This document shows, piece by piece, positions 44,867-61,863 of a stretch of DNA of 64,000 nucleotides. The notes under the pieces are model-generated. The model saw nothing but the letters and a program-made list of their open reading frames with translations. It was not told the origin of the DNA and did not search any database. The position numbers were made by a program, and so were the translations under genes. Location of the stretch: NCBI RefSeq assembly GCF_013114825.1, contig NZ_JAAVLX010000002.1:1-64000 (forward strand), read 5' to 3'. This DNA comes from Bradyrhizobium australiense (GTDB lineage: Bacteria > Pseudomonadota > Alphaproteobacteria > Rhizobiales > Xanthobacteraceae). Position 1 is the stretch's first letter; the number at the start of each line of letters is the position of its first letter.

Positions 44867-46921
44867 TCAATCGTCCGATTCGACCTTGTCGAAAAACGAA
44901 TAGCGCAGGCTGTCGGCGTCGGCATACCACTTGCCTGGCCCCTTGTTGGCAGCCAGCGTCGCGGCCCATACCGCATCGGTGCAGTCGCGGCGGTGCATCG
45001 CGAGGTCGAATCCGTTGCCAAAGAACAATTCAGACCATTCCCACCAGGTGCCGAGCTTCTTCACGCCGCGCAACAGATCGTAACGGTCAATCAGTGCGGG
45101 TGCCATGTCCGAGGTCACCGACCCGAATACCAGGCCGGTCTTCACGACGCGGTTCAGCTCCCGCACCGCCCGCGGCACCTGTTTTTCGGCGACATGACAC
45201 AGGCTGGTCTCGAACACGAAATCGAACTCGTCACCCTTGAACGGCATGTCGACGATCGTGCCGAGCTTGTTGAACTGCTTCAGCGCCTTCGGTGTCTTGG
45301 CGTGGATAGCCCGATTGTTTTCGATACCCCAGGCATCAATGCCGCGCTCGCGCAACGCGCCGACCAGTTCGCCGCTGGCGGAGCCGGCGACCAGGAGCTT
45401 GTAACCCTTGGCCCTGTTCCAGACGATCTTGATCAGTTCCGTCAGATAGGCCGGATCGGTAAACTGGCCCCAGACTTCGCTGTAGGGGCCCAACCCCCGA
45501 TAATTATCGAAATAGCTGCGGTCGATTTTGTCGGACGACACCTCGCCCCGTTGCGCGCGGGCGCGCCGCAGCCGCATCATCTCGGTCAGGATGATGTCGG
45601 TGGCAGCATCGGAGGAGTCGAGCAACCCGTTCAGCGTTGAATCGAACAGGTAGTCGCCGACCACCACGATTCCCGGATGCAGCTTCGGCTCCGGGCGATG
45701 GTTGGTCATGACGTCACGCACCGGCAAGCCGCCCGGCAGCGCGTTCACCGACGACAGCCAGCGGTGAATCTTGCCTTCCAGGAAATAATCGCGGGCATTG
45801 CCGAGAGACGGCGGCAACGATTTGAGCGCGGCGTCAATCAGTTCCTGGTCGCTGAGATTGGCAAATGCCAGCGCGTCCGAGCCGGCGATCAGCCAGTTCA
45901 GCACCCCGTGCTTGCCGACGTCGTGGCGGGCTCCCTCGTTGTAGACACAGCAGCCGCCGAACGTTTCCGACATGAACCACGCGCCGGGGATCTTCTCGCC
46001 CCAGAACGGTTCGTCGAACAGGATCGAGACCCGCAAGTAATGCGCCGGCCGGTCGAAATAAGCGACATGCTTGACCATCGACTTGCGCAATTCCTCGCCA
46101 TCCCAGCCCATGGTGGCGAGCCAGGAATGCGGCAGGCACATCAGCACGAGATCGAAATCCCGTGTCTCCGGCCCCTTCCCGTTCATCATGTTGAGCTGAT
46201 AGCGGCCGGAAGCGGTTTTTCCGACCTTCAGCACGCGGTGGTTGAGCTGGATGTCGGCATCGACTTCCGAGCGCAGGCATTCGATCAACTGCTCGTTGCC
46301 GTTCTGGATCGAGTACAGGCCGATATAGCCGTCCACATCCATCACGAAGTTCTTCAGGGCATTGAGCCCATTGGTGTTGTGGGCTTCGGTCGCAATGTCC
46401 GAGCGCGCCATCACCTTGAAGAAGCGCTTGGCGGTGGGATCGTCGACCTCCTTGTCGAGCACTTCCTCGCAGGTCATGTAGGCCCAGGGGTGCTCATTGT
46501 CGTGGGCACCGACGCCCTCATAATATTCGATCGGCGATACCATGTCGGCGCAGCGCTTGCGGAACGCCTCGATCGCAGCTGCAGTCTTCTCGCCATACTT
46601 GCGGCGCATGCCCGGTACATCGTTTAGCAGCTCGCCATCGAGATGCACCTGCTCGGCGTCCATCGGTATCGTCTGCAGGCCGAAATGCTGGATCAGTTCC
46701 CGCAAGGGATCCGGGCCGGTCATCGAATAATCGTAGATTTCGGCGACGCCTGCCTCATACATCGCCGGCGCGGAATCGAATTTGCGCGAGACGATCTTGC
46801 CCCCGACACGGTCGGACGCCTCGTAAATCGTGACGCGGCAGAGATCGCCGAGCTTTTTCTTCAAGTACCAGGCGCTCATCAGTCCGCCTGGGCCGCCGCC
46901 TACGATTGCAAGATCCAACAT
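44867..46921 (-). CDS. Fusion of an FAD-dependent amine-oxidase-like domain and a SAM methyltransferase
   Basis: The 684-residue protein has two enzymes in one chain. Residues 1-455 are a flavin oxidoreductase of the amine oxidase/protoporphyrinogen-oxidase type: IVGGGPGGLMSAWYLKK at 5-21, YEASDRVGGK near 35, and the C-terminal FAD motif GIVVVGDYLFDSTLNGLLDS near 435. Residues 480-684 are a class I methyltransferase: motif I LLVAGSASGE at 509-518, the acidic ribose-binding residue in GIENN (E534), and DEFDFVFE near 564-571. The methyltransferase region lacks the usual GxGxG but has an equivalent AGSASG. The combination suggests oxidation and methylation of the same compound. It is followed on the same strand by the ABC exporter. 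Confidence 0.82.
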   Translation of the reverse strand: MLDLAIVGGGPGGLMSAWYLKKKLGDLCRVTIYEASDRVGGKIVSRKFDSAPAMYEAGVAEIYDYSMTGPDPLRELIQHFGLQTIPMDAEQVHLDGELLNDVPGMRRKYGEKTAAAIEAFRKRCADMVSPIEYYEGVGAHDNEHPWAYMTCEEVLDKEVDDPTAKRFFKVMARSDIATEAHNTNGLNALKNFVMDVDGYIGLYSIQNGNEQLIECLRSEVDADIQLNHRVLKVGKTASGRYQLNMMNGKGPETRDFDLVLMCLPHSWLATMGWDGEELRKSMVKHVAYFDRPAHYLRVSILFDEPFWGEKIPGAWFMSETFGGCCVYNEGARHDVGKHGVLNWLIAGSDALAFANLSDQELIDAALKSLPPSLGNARDYFLEGKIHRWLSSVNALPGGLPVRDVMTNHRPEPKLHPGIVVVGDYLFDSTLNGLLDSSDAATDIILTEMMRLRRARAQRGEVSSDKIDRSYFDNYRGLGPYSEVWGQFTDPAYLTELIKIVWNRAKGYKLLVAGSASGELVGALRERGIDAWGIENNRAIHAKTPKALKQFNKLGTIVDMPFKGDEFDFVFETSLCHVAEKQVPRAVRELNRVVKTGLVFGSVTSDMAPALIDRYDLLRGVKKLGTWWEWSELFFGNGFDLAMHRRDCTDAVWAATLAANKGPGKWYADADSLRYSFFDKVESDD

Positions 46922-47058
46922 GTCTTTTCCGTCGCCCTCCGGCTCCCCCTGCCTCTAGGAAATCAGCCGGTCTAAACCGCATTAGCAAAAGCGCTTTTCA
47001 CCCTGAAGGGAAGATGAACAAAGCAGGTCCTCGCAACGCAGCAATGAAAGAAAGCAGC

Positions 47059-47083
47059 AAAAAGGCCGGCTTGCGCCGACCAT
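47059..47083 (-). terminator. Terminator of the LuxR-type gene
   Basis: A GC-rich stem (47064-47070 with 47075-47082, one mismatch) is followed on the minus strand by five U residues (47063-47059). It lies about 78 bases past the regulator stop and before the fusion gene, so the two are probably separate transcripts. Confidence 0.6.
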
Positions 47084-47159
47084 TTGTCTTCGCACCGTAT
47101 TCTTGCGGAGGTCTCATTGTGCCGGCGGTCCCACCTCCGGAGCTGCACGGCGAGGTTGT

Positions 47160-48257
47160 CTATCCGCCACGGAACGCCTTGCCGGCGAGCAGACTGACAA
47201 GCTCCTGCTGGCGTGACAGCCCGGTCTTCGACAGCACGGCCTTAAGTTGGCTGCGCACCGTCTCTCGATTGACGCCGGTCGCATCCGCAAGCGCATCGAT
47301 GGTTACAGCCTGACCGACGCCCCGCGCCACGCGCGCCTCCGCCGGCGTCAGGTCGAACAGGCCTTGCAGAACTTCCGCGGTCGGCACCGCCGCGCGATCG
47401 ACCGGCGTCACCACCAATAGCGCGGTAGCCTGCGTGAAGACATCGCGCGCGGAACCGCGCACGGGAATGACATGCAGCACCATCGGCACGTGACCTGCCG
47501 TTGCGGCCACCGGCATGGATTTGACGGTCCGGCCGCCGGCAAGCGGCAGCGTGGCGAGCGCTTCCGCGAGCAGCGCGTCCGCCGCCACGTCCGTTACCGT
47601 CACGCGCTGGGCGCGATCCTGAAACAGCGAAGGCACCAGCGCATCGAACAGGCTGTTGACCGCGAACACCCCGCCGGACCCGCGCAGCACTGCTCCCGGC
47701 AGCCCCAGCGCCTGCAATGCATCAACCTGCGCACGGGCGCGCTCGAAACCGATGCGGTTTGCGGCAAGGGAGGCCCGGGCCAGATGCGGCCGCAGCCCAT
47801 CCAGCAGATCGACGACCTCGCGCGGCACCGGGCCGTGATCCTGATGCCGCGGCATCACGATCGCGATTGAATCGCCGCTCGGCATCGGAATGATCGTCCC
47901 GGCGCGGTAGCCAATGCCGTGTTGGCGGTAAAAGTTGCAATAGACGTCGTTGGTCGCAATCTCCTCTTCCGAGAGGAGGTCATAGTCGGTGACGAAGCCT
48001 GCATGATTAAGCGCAATGGCGCGCGGCAGATTTGGATCGCGTTCGCTCCATCCGTCTCTCAGGAAAACGGGCATGAGCTGATCATATTCGACAGAATTGA
48101 CCGCGCTCGTGTACCCGTCGCGCACGCCGAACAGAAAGCCACCGTTGCCGCCGATCGCGGCACCGAGTTCGCCGAGCACAGCCGGCCACAGGGAAGGAAT
48201 GAGCCCCGCCTCGTAGATGCGGTCGATCAGGGAATCAAAATGAGCCGACTCGCTCAT
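47160..48257 (-). CDS. LuxR-type transcriptional regulator
   Basis: The 365-residue protein has a C-terminal LuxR helix-turn-helix domain (about 300-362) with FDLTPAEARVARGVGQ, DALADATGVNRETVRSQLKA and LSKTGLSRQQELVSL. The N-terminal 280 residues resemble no receiver or autoinducer domain that I can name; they include LYEAGLIPSLWPAVL-type sequence near the start (IDRIYEAGLIPSLWPAVLGE), seen in many stand-alone LuxR proteins of rhizobia. The ligand is unknown. I use ATG 48257; a TTG four codons upstream is possible. It may control the flavoprotein/ABC genes downstream. Confidence 0.85.
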   Translation of the reverse strand: MSESAHFDSLIDRIYEAGLIPSLWPAVLGELGAAIGGNGGFLFGVRDGYTSAVNSVEYDQLMPVFLRDGWSERDPNLPRAIALNHAGFVTDYDLLSEEEIATNDVYCNFYRQHGIGYRAGTIIPMPSGDSIAIVMPRHQDHGPVPREVVDLLDGLRPHLARASLAANRIGFERARAQVDALQALGLPGAVLRGSGGVFAVNSLFDALVPSLFQDRAQRVTVTDVAADALLAEALATLPLAGGRTVKSMPVAATAGHVPMVLHVIPVRGSARDVFTQATALLVVTPVDRAAVPTAEVLQGLFDLTPAEARVARGVGQAVTIDALADATGVNRETVRSQLKAVLSKTGLSRQQELVSLLAGKAFRGG

Positions 48258-48351
48258 GGGGATTTGCAAACATTACCGTGATGGCGGGGGGCCATTTCCT
48301 GACTTGATAGCAGCGGTCACCCGTCCGGGTGAAGCACATATCCTCGTTCGC

Positions 48352-48382
48352 AAAAAGAAAAGCCGGCTTCGCAGCCGGCTTT
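48352..48382 (-). terminator. Intrinsic terminator of the rplJL-rpoBC operon
   Basis: A 10-bp stem AAAGCCGGCT/AGCCGGCTTT (48359-48368 with 48373-48382, loop TCGC) begins 22 bases after the rpoC stop. On the minus strand it ends in TTTTCTTTTTG. Confidence 0.88.
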
Positions 48383-48404
48383 CCTGTTGATCGGAGTGGA
48401 ACCC

Positions 48405-52604
<4,200 letters not shown>

Positions 52605-52752
52605 CGTCTTCTCCTCGCGTGCCGGTCGTCACCGGCAGCAAATTCGAAATTCTTCTTGGCCCGCACCCCGCTCAACGTCCGAGTGGAGCGCGAATGTCCG
52701 GCCCATCTGCGAAGTCATCTTCGCGCATGGGCCGGACATGGAATCTTCAGCG

Positions 52753-56871
<4,119 letters not shown>

Positions 56872-57396
56872 CGTGGCCTCTCATTTTCGTCGCCTTAGTG
56901 GGCGAACCTTCCGAAGCGCGACTGCCATCGCCCCCGGGTTGAATTATCGAATCGCTCAAAAGGTACAAAGCCCACTTTCAGGAATTAAATCCTGAACCCG
57001 CACTTTAGACCTTCAAAACGCAAAACGACGCGCGGGGCGCATGACTGCACCCGCCCGTCACAACTGGTGGCTTCACGGACTGAAAAAGCCCGAAATCTGA
57101 CTGTCTCCCAACGGCTTACGCCGGGAACCCTGCCGTCCCGCCGCCTACCGCCTTTTCCTGCTGCCGCCCTGATATGGGGCGGAAACGTGGGGATTCGAGG
57201 GGCTAACCCCGCGAATCCCCACACTTTTCTGTGTACGCCGTGCTCCGGGTTACCCCATCGCGCCAGTTTTTGCACTGAATTCTACCGCCTCCGTCACAGC
57301 CGGGATTTTCCCCGGCCATCCACGTCCTTGGCAGATCCCCGGATCGCGCTCGGCTGACGCCTCGCTTGTCCGCGGATTTCGCCGAAGCAACTTGCG
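56872..57396 (-). other. rplL-rpoB spacer with several hairpins
   Basis: This 525-base gap carries no gene. Three hairpins are visible: a long one (57187-57197 with 57212-57222, stem GTGGGGATTCG plus an inner GGGG/CCCC), one at 57299-57304 with 57311-57316 (GCCGGG/CCCGGC), and one at 56977-56983 with 56990-56996 (TTCAGGA/TCCTGAA). A GATAAT at 56948-56943 could be a -10 box for a second promoter before rpoB, but no good -35 is present. In E. coli the equivalent spacer has an attenuator and an RNase III site. Confidence 0.6.
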
Positions 57397-57774
<378 letters not shown>

Positions 57775-57824
57775 TGATCAGTTCCTTAAAGGTTTGGTTC
57801 GAACCAGATTTGATTTGCGAAGGG

Positions 57825-58343
57825 TCAGGCCGCTTCGCTCTTTGAGGCATAGGCCTGAACGACGCGCGCGAGCTTGGCCGCGGGCGCAGTGGAGAGCTGA
57901 GCAATCTTGGTTGCCGGCGCCACCAGGAGGCCGACAAGCTTACCGCGCAGTTCATCCAGCGACGGCAGCGAGGCAAGCGCCTTCACGCCGTTCACATCCA
58001 GGACGGTTTTACCCATCGAGCCGCCGAGAATGACGAACTGCTCGTTCGTCTTGGCGAACTCCATGGCAACCTTCGGCGCCGCTACCGGATCGTTTGAAGT
58101 CGCGATCACGGTCGGCCCCTTCAGCAGGGAACCGATGGCAACGACATCCGTGCCTTCAAGAGCAATTTTGGCGAGACGGTTCTTCGAGACCTTCACTGAC
58201 GCGCCCGCCTGCTTCATCTGCGTGCGCAGCTTCTGCATCTGGGCCACGGTGAGGCCGGAATAGTGGGCGACGACTGCGACGCTCGTGGTCTTGAAGACCT
58301 CGTTCAGCGCCTCAACCGCGTCCTTTTTTGCCGCTCTTTCCAC
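57825..58343 (-). CDS. rplJ: 50S ribosomal protein L10
   Basis: L10 anchors the L7/L12 dimers and in many bacteria represses its own operon. The 172 residues start at a GTG (58343) preceded by GGAGAGAG; the sequence reads [17 protein letters not shown], then [20 protein letters not shown] and [13 protein letters not shown]. The C-terminal helix that binds L7/L12 is present. It has a 646-base gap upstream. Confidence 0.97.
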   Translation of the reverse strand: MERAAKKDAVEALNEVFKTTSVAVVAHYSGLTVAQMQKLRTQMKQAGASVKVSKNRLAKIALEGTDVVAIGSLLKGPTVIATSNDPVAAPKVAMEFAKTNEQFVILGGSMGKTVLDVNGVKALASLPSLDELRGKLVGLLVAPATKIAQLSTAPAAKLARVVQAYASKSEAA

Positions 58344-58989
58344 AGCAAGCTCTCTCCGGTTGGCGGCCTTCGCTAGGAGCGAGACCGCCGGGTTGCACCC
58401 ATCGCCTCACCCAAAACCTGACCTCTAGACACCAGTCTCTAGGACACGCCGGGCAAGACGACATTTGAAAAGCCTGCCCTCCCGAACCAGATGGCGCGGG
58501 GTGTCGAGGTTCGAACCAAATCAGCCATTGCGCCGCGGCAAAGCGGCGTTAAAGCGAAATCCGGTCTTCACCCGTCTATGCAGGCTGTAAGATTAAGCCG
58601 TTGGAGAAACTTGAATTCCTTCGCGGGCGCCTGCAGTCTCGGACAGGATCGAGGCCATCCGGCAAGCCGAAAGACCCCTGCCGCAATCCACCGAAGCGAT
58701 GAGTTTTCCTTCCTTTCGAGCAATCCAAGCGGATGTCCTGAAAGGAATGATCTCCTACCGTATCGGATTTTCGGAATGCGCGCACAGACGTGCCAGCTAC
58801 GGCCAGCACGCCCGGAAGCCGTTGTTTAACGAGTCTTGCCGGGCTTGCCAAGAGCAAAATTCACACCAGTTTGCCGGCCCAGCCAAAGCAAAATTCCCGG
58901 GCAAAATTTTAGTCTGAAACCCGCCAAAATTTTTGATTCGCCCCGTCACACTGCCCTCCCCAGGCTCGTCTTGGCCGCAGGAGGTTCCC
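58344..58989 (-). other. rplJ leader and promoter region, no gene
   Basis: No convincing gene lies in this 646-base gap. The part next to rplJ (58344-58500, minus strand) should hold the L10 leader; a short CTAGA/TCTAG stem (58422-58440) and the AGGACACGCCGGGC segment are visible, but I could not build the known L10-binding fold. The distal part next to 58990 is AT-richer and carries the promoter of the plus-strand ECF41 operon. Short frames here lack ribosome sites and conservation. Confidence 0.5.
58944..58970 (+). promoter_or_regulatory. Predicted ECF41-dependent promoter
   Basis: CGTCACA (58944-58950), 16 bases, then CGTC (58967-58970). The motif known for ECF41 sigma factors is TGTCACA with CGTC at -10; six of seven -35 bases and all four -10 bases match. 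It lies 20 bases before the ATG of an operon that ends with an ECF41-type sigma gene, as expected for self-activation. Confidence 0.7.
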
Positions 58990-59367
58990 ATGCGGCGTCA
59001 GATAGCGGCAGTTCTTGCGATACTGACCGTTCTTAACGGGCTGGCGATGCTTTTTGCCGGCCCCCTCTGGTACCAAAACGTTCCCGGCGTCACCGAGACC
59101 GGCCCCTTCAACCCGCATTTCGTGCAGGACGTCGGCGCAGCATTTCTGGTGGCCGGCCTTGCGCTGGCCGCGCGGGCATGGCGCCCGCGCTATTGGCCGG
59201 CAGCGGTCGCAGGCGCCGGCTTCCTCGCCGCGCACGGTCTGATCCACCTGGCGCTGATCGTTAGCGGGCACGTCCATCACGTCGCGTTCGACCTTGTCGC
59301 CGTGGTCCTGCCTTCCGCACTTGCCCTCTATTCCGCCTTTCCCAACCAAGGAGAAAAATATGCGTAG
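58990..59367 (+). CDS. Four-helix membrane protein in the ECF41 operon
   Basis: The product is a 125-residue integral membrane protein. Hydrophobic segments: about 5-25, 45-63, 68-88 and 95-116. Polar residues (NPHFVQDVG, HGLIHLALIVSGHVHH) between them give a His-rich third and fourth segment that could bind a metal or haem; this is inference. ATG 58990 follows AGGAGG; the frame extends to 58933 but would read through the promoter. Its stop overlaps the next ATG by 8 bases. Function is unknown. Confidence 0.8.
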   Translation: MRRQIAAVLAILTVLNGLAMLFAGPLWYQNVPGVTETGPFNPHFVQDVGAAFLVAGLALAARAWRPRYWPAAVAGAGFLAAHGLIHLALIVSGHVHHVAFDLVAVVLPSALALYSAFPNQGEKYA

Positions 59368-59905
59368 TTGGATCGCCCGCCGCAGTTTGCGTGCATTCGC
59401 CAAACGCTATGGTTACGACGTCAGCTATCTCGAAATGATGCTGAACGAATCGTCCTCTGCCTTCTTCAAGTTCGCGCCCGTCATGAAGGCGGCCGCGCAC
59501 CGCGAGGCGGTCCCGACCGATGCCAGCTTCGCCGCCAAAATCGTCGGCGCGCTGGCGGAGGATTGCGGCCCGTGCACGCAACTGGTCGTGGATATGGCGC
59601 TCGAAGCGGGTATGCCCAAGGATCAGATCGAAGCGGTTCTTCGCCGCGATCCGCGCGCCATGAACGAGGCAACCACGCTCGGGTTCCGGTTTGCCGATGC
59701 CGTGGTACGCCGCTCCGCCAGTGACGATGAGTTTCGCGATGCCGTGCGCGCCCAATGGGGCCAGAAAGCCGTGATAGATCTGACACTGGCGCTGCAGCTC
59801 GGCCGCATGTTTCCGATGGTGAAAGCCGGGCTCGGCTATGCCAAGGAGTGCCGCCGTGTCTCGGTGAATGGGCACAATGTCGATGTCGTCAAACAGGCCG
59901 CATGA
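59360..59905 (+). CDS. AhpD-like carboxymuconolactone-decarboxylase-fold protein
   Basis: The 181-residue all-alpha protein has the AhpD/CMD core. The CxxC of the AhpD branch is present as C69-G-P-C72 in ALAEDCGPCTQLVVDMALEA, with the following GMPKDQIEAVL typical of the family. Proteins of this type act as alkylhydroperoxidase or related redox enzymes. They are one of the three enzyme classes (carboxymuconolactone decarboxylase, oxidoreductase, epimerase) that known ECF41 sigma genes neighbour. ATG 59360 follows AAGGAGA. It overlaps the upstream gene by 8 bases and the sigma gene by up to 38. Confidence 0.87.
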   Translation: MRSWIARRSLRAFAKRYGYDVSYLEMMLNESSSAFFKFAPVMKAAAHREAVPTDASFAAKIVGALAEDCGPCTQLVVDMALEAGMPKDQIEAVLRRDPRAMNEATTLGFRFADAVVRRSASDDEFRDAVRAQWGQKAVIDLTLALQLGRMFPMVKAGLGYAKECRRVSVNGHNVDVVKQAA

Positions 59906-60770
59906 CAACGACCCGCTGGCGCCCCATCGCGGGCGCTTGCTCGGGCTCGCCTATCGCATGCTCGGCAGCCGCAGCGATGCTGAAGACGTCGTGCAGGACG
60001 CCTATCTGCGCTTTGCCGGCGCGCAGGACGTCCGCAATGCGGAAGCGTTTCTCGTCACCGTCGTGACCCGGCTCTGCCTCGATCGCCTGAAGAGCGCGAA
60101 GGCGCAGCGGGAGATCTATATCGGGCCCTGGCTGCCGGAGCCCGTGTTCGACGCGGAAAGTCTGTCAGCCGAAGCCGCCACCGAACTGGCTGATGATCTA
60201 TCGTTCGCCCTGTTGCTGGCGCTGGACCGGCTTTCTCCGATGGAGCGCGCGGCCTTCCTGCTTCACGATGTGTTCGACACGCCGTTTTCCGAAATCGCCG
60301 CGATGCTCGACCGTAGCGAGGCCGCCTGCCGTCAACTCGCCTCGCGCGCCCGCCGAGCGGTGCGCGACAACCGCCCGGCACCTGCGGCCGCGCCGGACAA
60401 TCACGCGCGCCTCCTGCATGCTTTCAGCGAGGCGGTTTCGAGCGGCGATGTCAGCCGGCTGGCTGCATTGCTGCGCGAGGATGCGGTTGCGATCACCGAT
60501 GGCGGCGGCCGCAAATTCGCGGCGCGCAATCCGATTGTTGGAAAAGACAGGGTTGCCCGCTTCTTCGTCGGCATTGCCGGCAAAACCGCCGGCCAGCAGG
60601 TCCGTATCGAGCCGGCTGTCATCAACGGCGCCATCGGCGCCCTACTCTATCTGGATGGCGAACTCGACCTCACCCTGAGCATGGCGATCGACGGCGAAAA
60701 AATCGCCGCGATCTATGTCGTCCGCAATCCCGACAAGCTGCGCCATCTTCCGGTTGCGGGAATGCATTGA
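59868..60770 (+). CDS. ECF41-type sigma factor with fused SnoaL-like regulatory domain
   Basis: The 300-residue extracytoplasmic-function sigma factor has sigma2 at about 20-85 (LLGLAYRMLGSRSDAEDVVQ), sigma4 at about 112-166 (LDRLSPMERAAFLLHDVF) and a C-terminal SnoaL-like domain from about 178. That domain holds DGGGR at 211-215 with NPIVGKDRVARFF after it, matching the DGGGK-type motif that marks group ECF41. In this group the C-terminal domain replaces a separate anti-sigma factor. The start is uncertain: ATGs at 59868, 59877 and 59883 are possible. The stop is 2 bases from the stop of the convergent dehydrogenase. Confidence 0.9.
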   Translation: MGTMSMSSNRPHDNDPLAPHRGRLLGLAYRMLGSRSDAEDVVQDAYLRFAGAQDVRNAEAFLVTVVTRLCLDRLKSAKAQREIYIGPWLPEPVFDAESLSAEAATELADDLSFALLLALDRLSPMERAAFLLHDVFDTPFSEIAAMLDRSEAACRQLASRARRAVRDNRPAPAAAPDNHARLLHAFSEAVSSGDVSRLAALLREDAVAITDGGGRKFAARNPIVGKDRVARFFVGIAGKTAGQQVRIEPAVINGAIGALLYLDGELDLTLSMAIDGEKIAAIYVVRNPDKLRHLPVAGMH

Positions 60771-60772
60771 GG

Positions 60773-61726
60773 TCAGCCGAGCACCACCTTGTACGGCAGC
60801 GGCTTGCCGGCGAAGAATGCGTCGAGATTGGCGAGTACGCAGTTCTGCATCGCCACATGCGACTCCAGCGTATGGCCGCCGATGTGCGGAGAGAGCACGA
60901 CATTGGGCAGCGCCGTCAGGGCGTCCGGCGCATGCGGCTCTTTCGCGTAGACGTCGAGGCCTGCGCCGGCGATGGTCTGATCGGTCAGCGCCGCAATCAG
61001 CGCCGGCTGGTCGATGACCGAGCCGCGCGAAATATTGACGACGTAACCGTCCTTGCCGAGCTTGCGCAGAATATTGGCATCTACCGCGTGATGGGTGTCC
61101 GCGCCGGCCCGCACCGCGACCATCAGGACGCTGCACCACTCCGCAAGCGCATCCAGGCTCGGAAAATACCGATACGGCACATCGTGCTTGCTGCGGCTGA
61201 AATAGCCGACCTCGGTCTCGAAGGCGGCAACGCGCGCCGCGATCTTGCGGCCGATCTCGCCCATGCCGTAGATGCCGATATTGCGGCCAAGCATGCCCGC
61301 CTGCGGGCGCATCATCGGCGACGGCTTTGCGGCCGCCCAACTCCCAGCCCGCACATAGTCGTCGGCCACGAGCAGCCGTCGCGTGGCCGCCAGCATCAGG
61401 GTAACCGCGATATCGGCGACTGACGCCGCATTCGCGCCGGGGCTGTGACCGACGGCGATGTTACGTTTCGCCGCCGCGGCCAGATCGACGCCGTCATAGC
61501 CGGTGCCGTAGCAGATGATCGCGCCCAGCTTCGGCATCATGTCCATCGCCTCGGCGCGCAGCGGCGTGCCGCCCGCCGTGATCAGCGCACGAATGCTCGC
61601 GAGTTGATCGGCCGAGAACACCTCGTTGGGCGCCTTGCCCGCGGCGTTCAACAACTCGAAGCGTTCGCCAAAACGTTCCATCTGGGCCTTCGGAAAACGC
61701 GAATAGATCAGGACTTTCTCGGGCAT
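60773..61726 (-). CDS. NAD(P)-dependent 2-hydroxyacid dehydrogenase
   Basis: The 317-residue protein belongs to the D-isomer-specific 2-hydroxyacid dehydrogenase family (glyoxylate/hydroxypyruvate-reductase branch). NAD-binding GIYGMGEIGRKIAARV lies near 152-167. The catalytic Arg is in VNISRGSVID, the Glu in DVYAKEPHAP and the His in LSPHIGGHT. A substrate loop with TGYDGVDLAAAA is upstream. It is a cytosolic enzyme; 2-keto acid substrate unknown. It is convergent with the sigma gene (2-base gap) and divergent from the dioxygenase. Confidence 0.92.
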   Translation of the reverse strand: MPEKVLIYSRFPKAQMERFGERFELLNAAGKAPNEVFSADQLASIRALITAGGTPLRAEAMDMMPKLGAIICYGTGYDGVDLAAAAKRNIAVGHSPGANAASVADIAVTLMLAATRRLLVADDYVRAGSWAAAKPSPMMRPQAGMLGRNIGIYGMGEIGRKIAARVAAFETEVGYFSRSKHDVPYRYFPSLDALAEWCSVLMVAVRAGADTHHAVDANILRKLGKDGYVVNISRGSVIDQPALIAALTDQTIAGAGLDVYAKEPHAPDALTALPNVVLSPHIGGHTLESHVAMQNCVLANLDAFFAGKPLPYKVVLG

Positions 61727-61863
61727 TTCATTCCTGCCGGTTCAACCTTGCGGGTTGATCAATCGATTTGGCCTGCAGCACAACGCTTTGTGACTTACGC
61801 AAGCGGAGGTGCGCCAGATACTATGGTTCGGGGCCGCACACATCCGCAGTGAAGGAATGGCAG

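Noticed and set aside
46989..47000. Palindrome AAAAGCGCTTTT upstream of the fusion gene, considered as an operator
   Set aside because: It is short, and no second copy or known binding consensus supports it.
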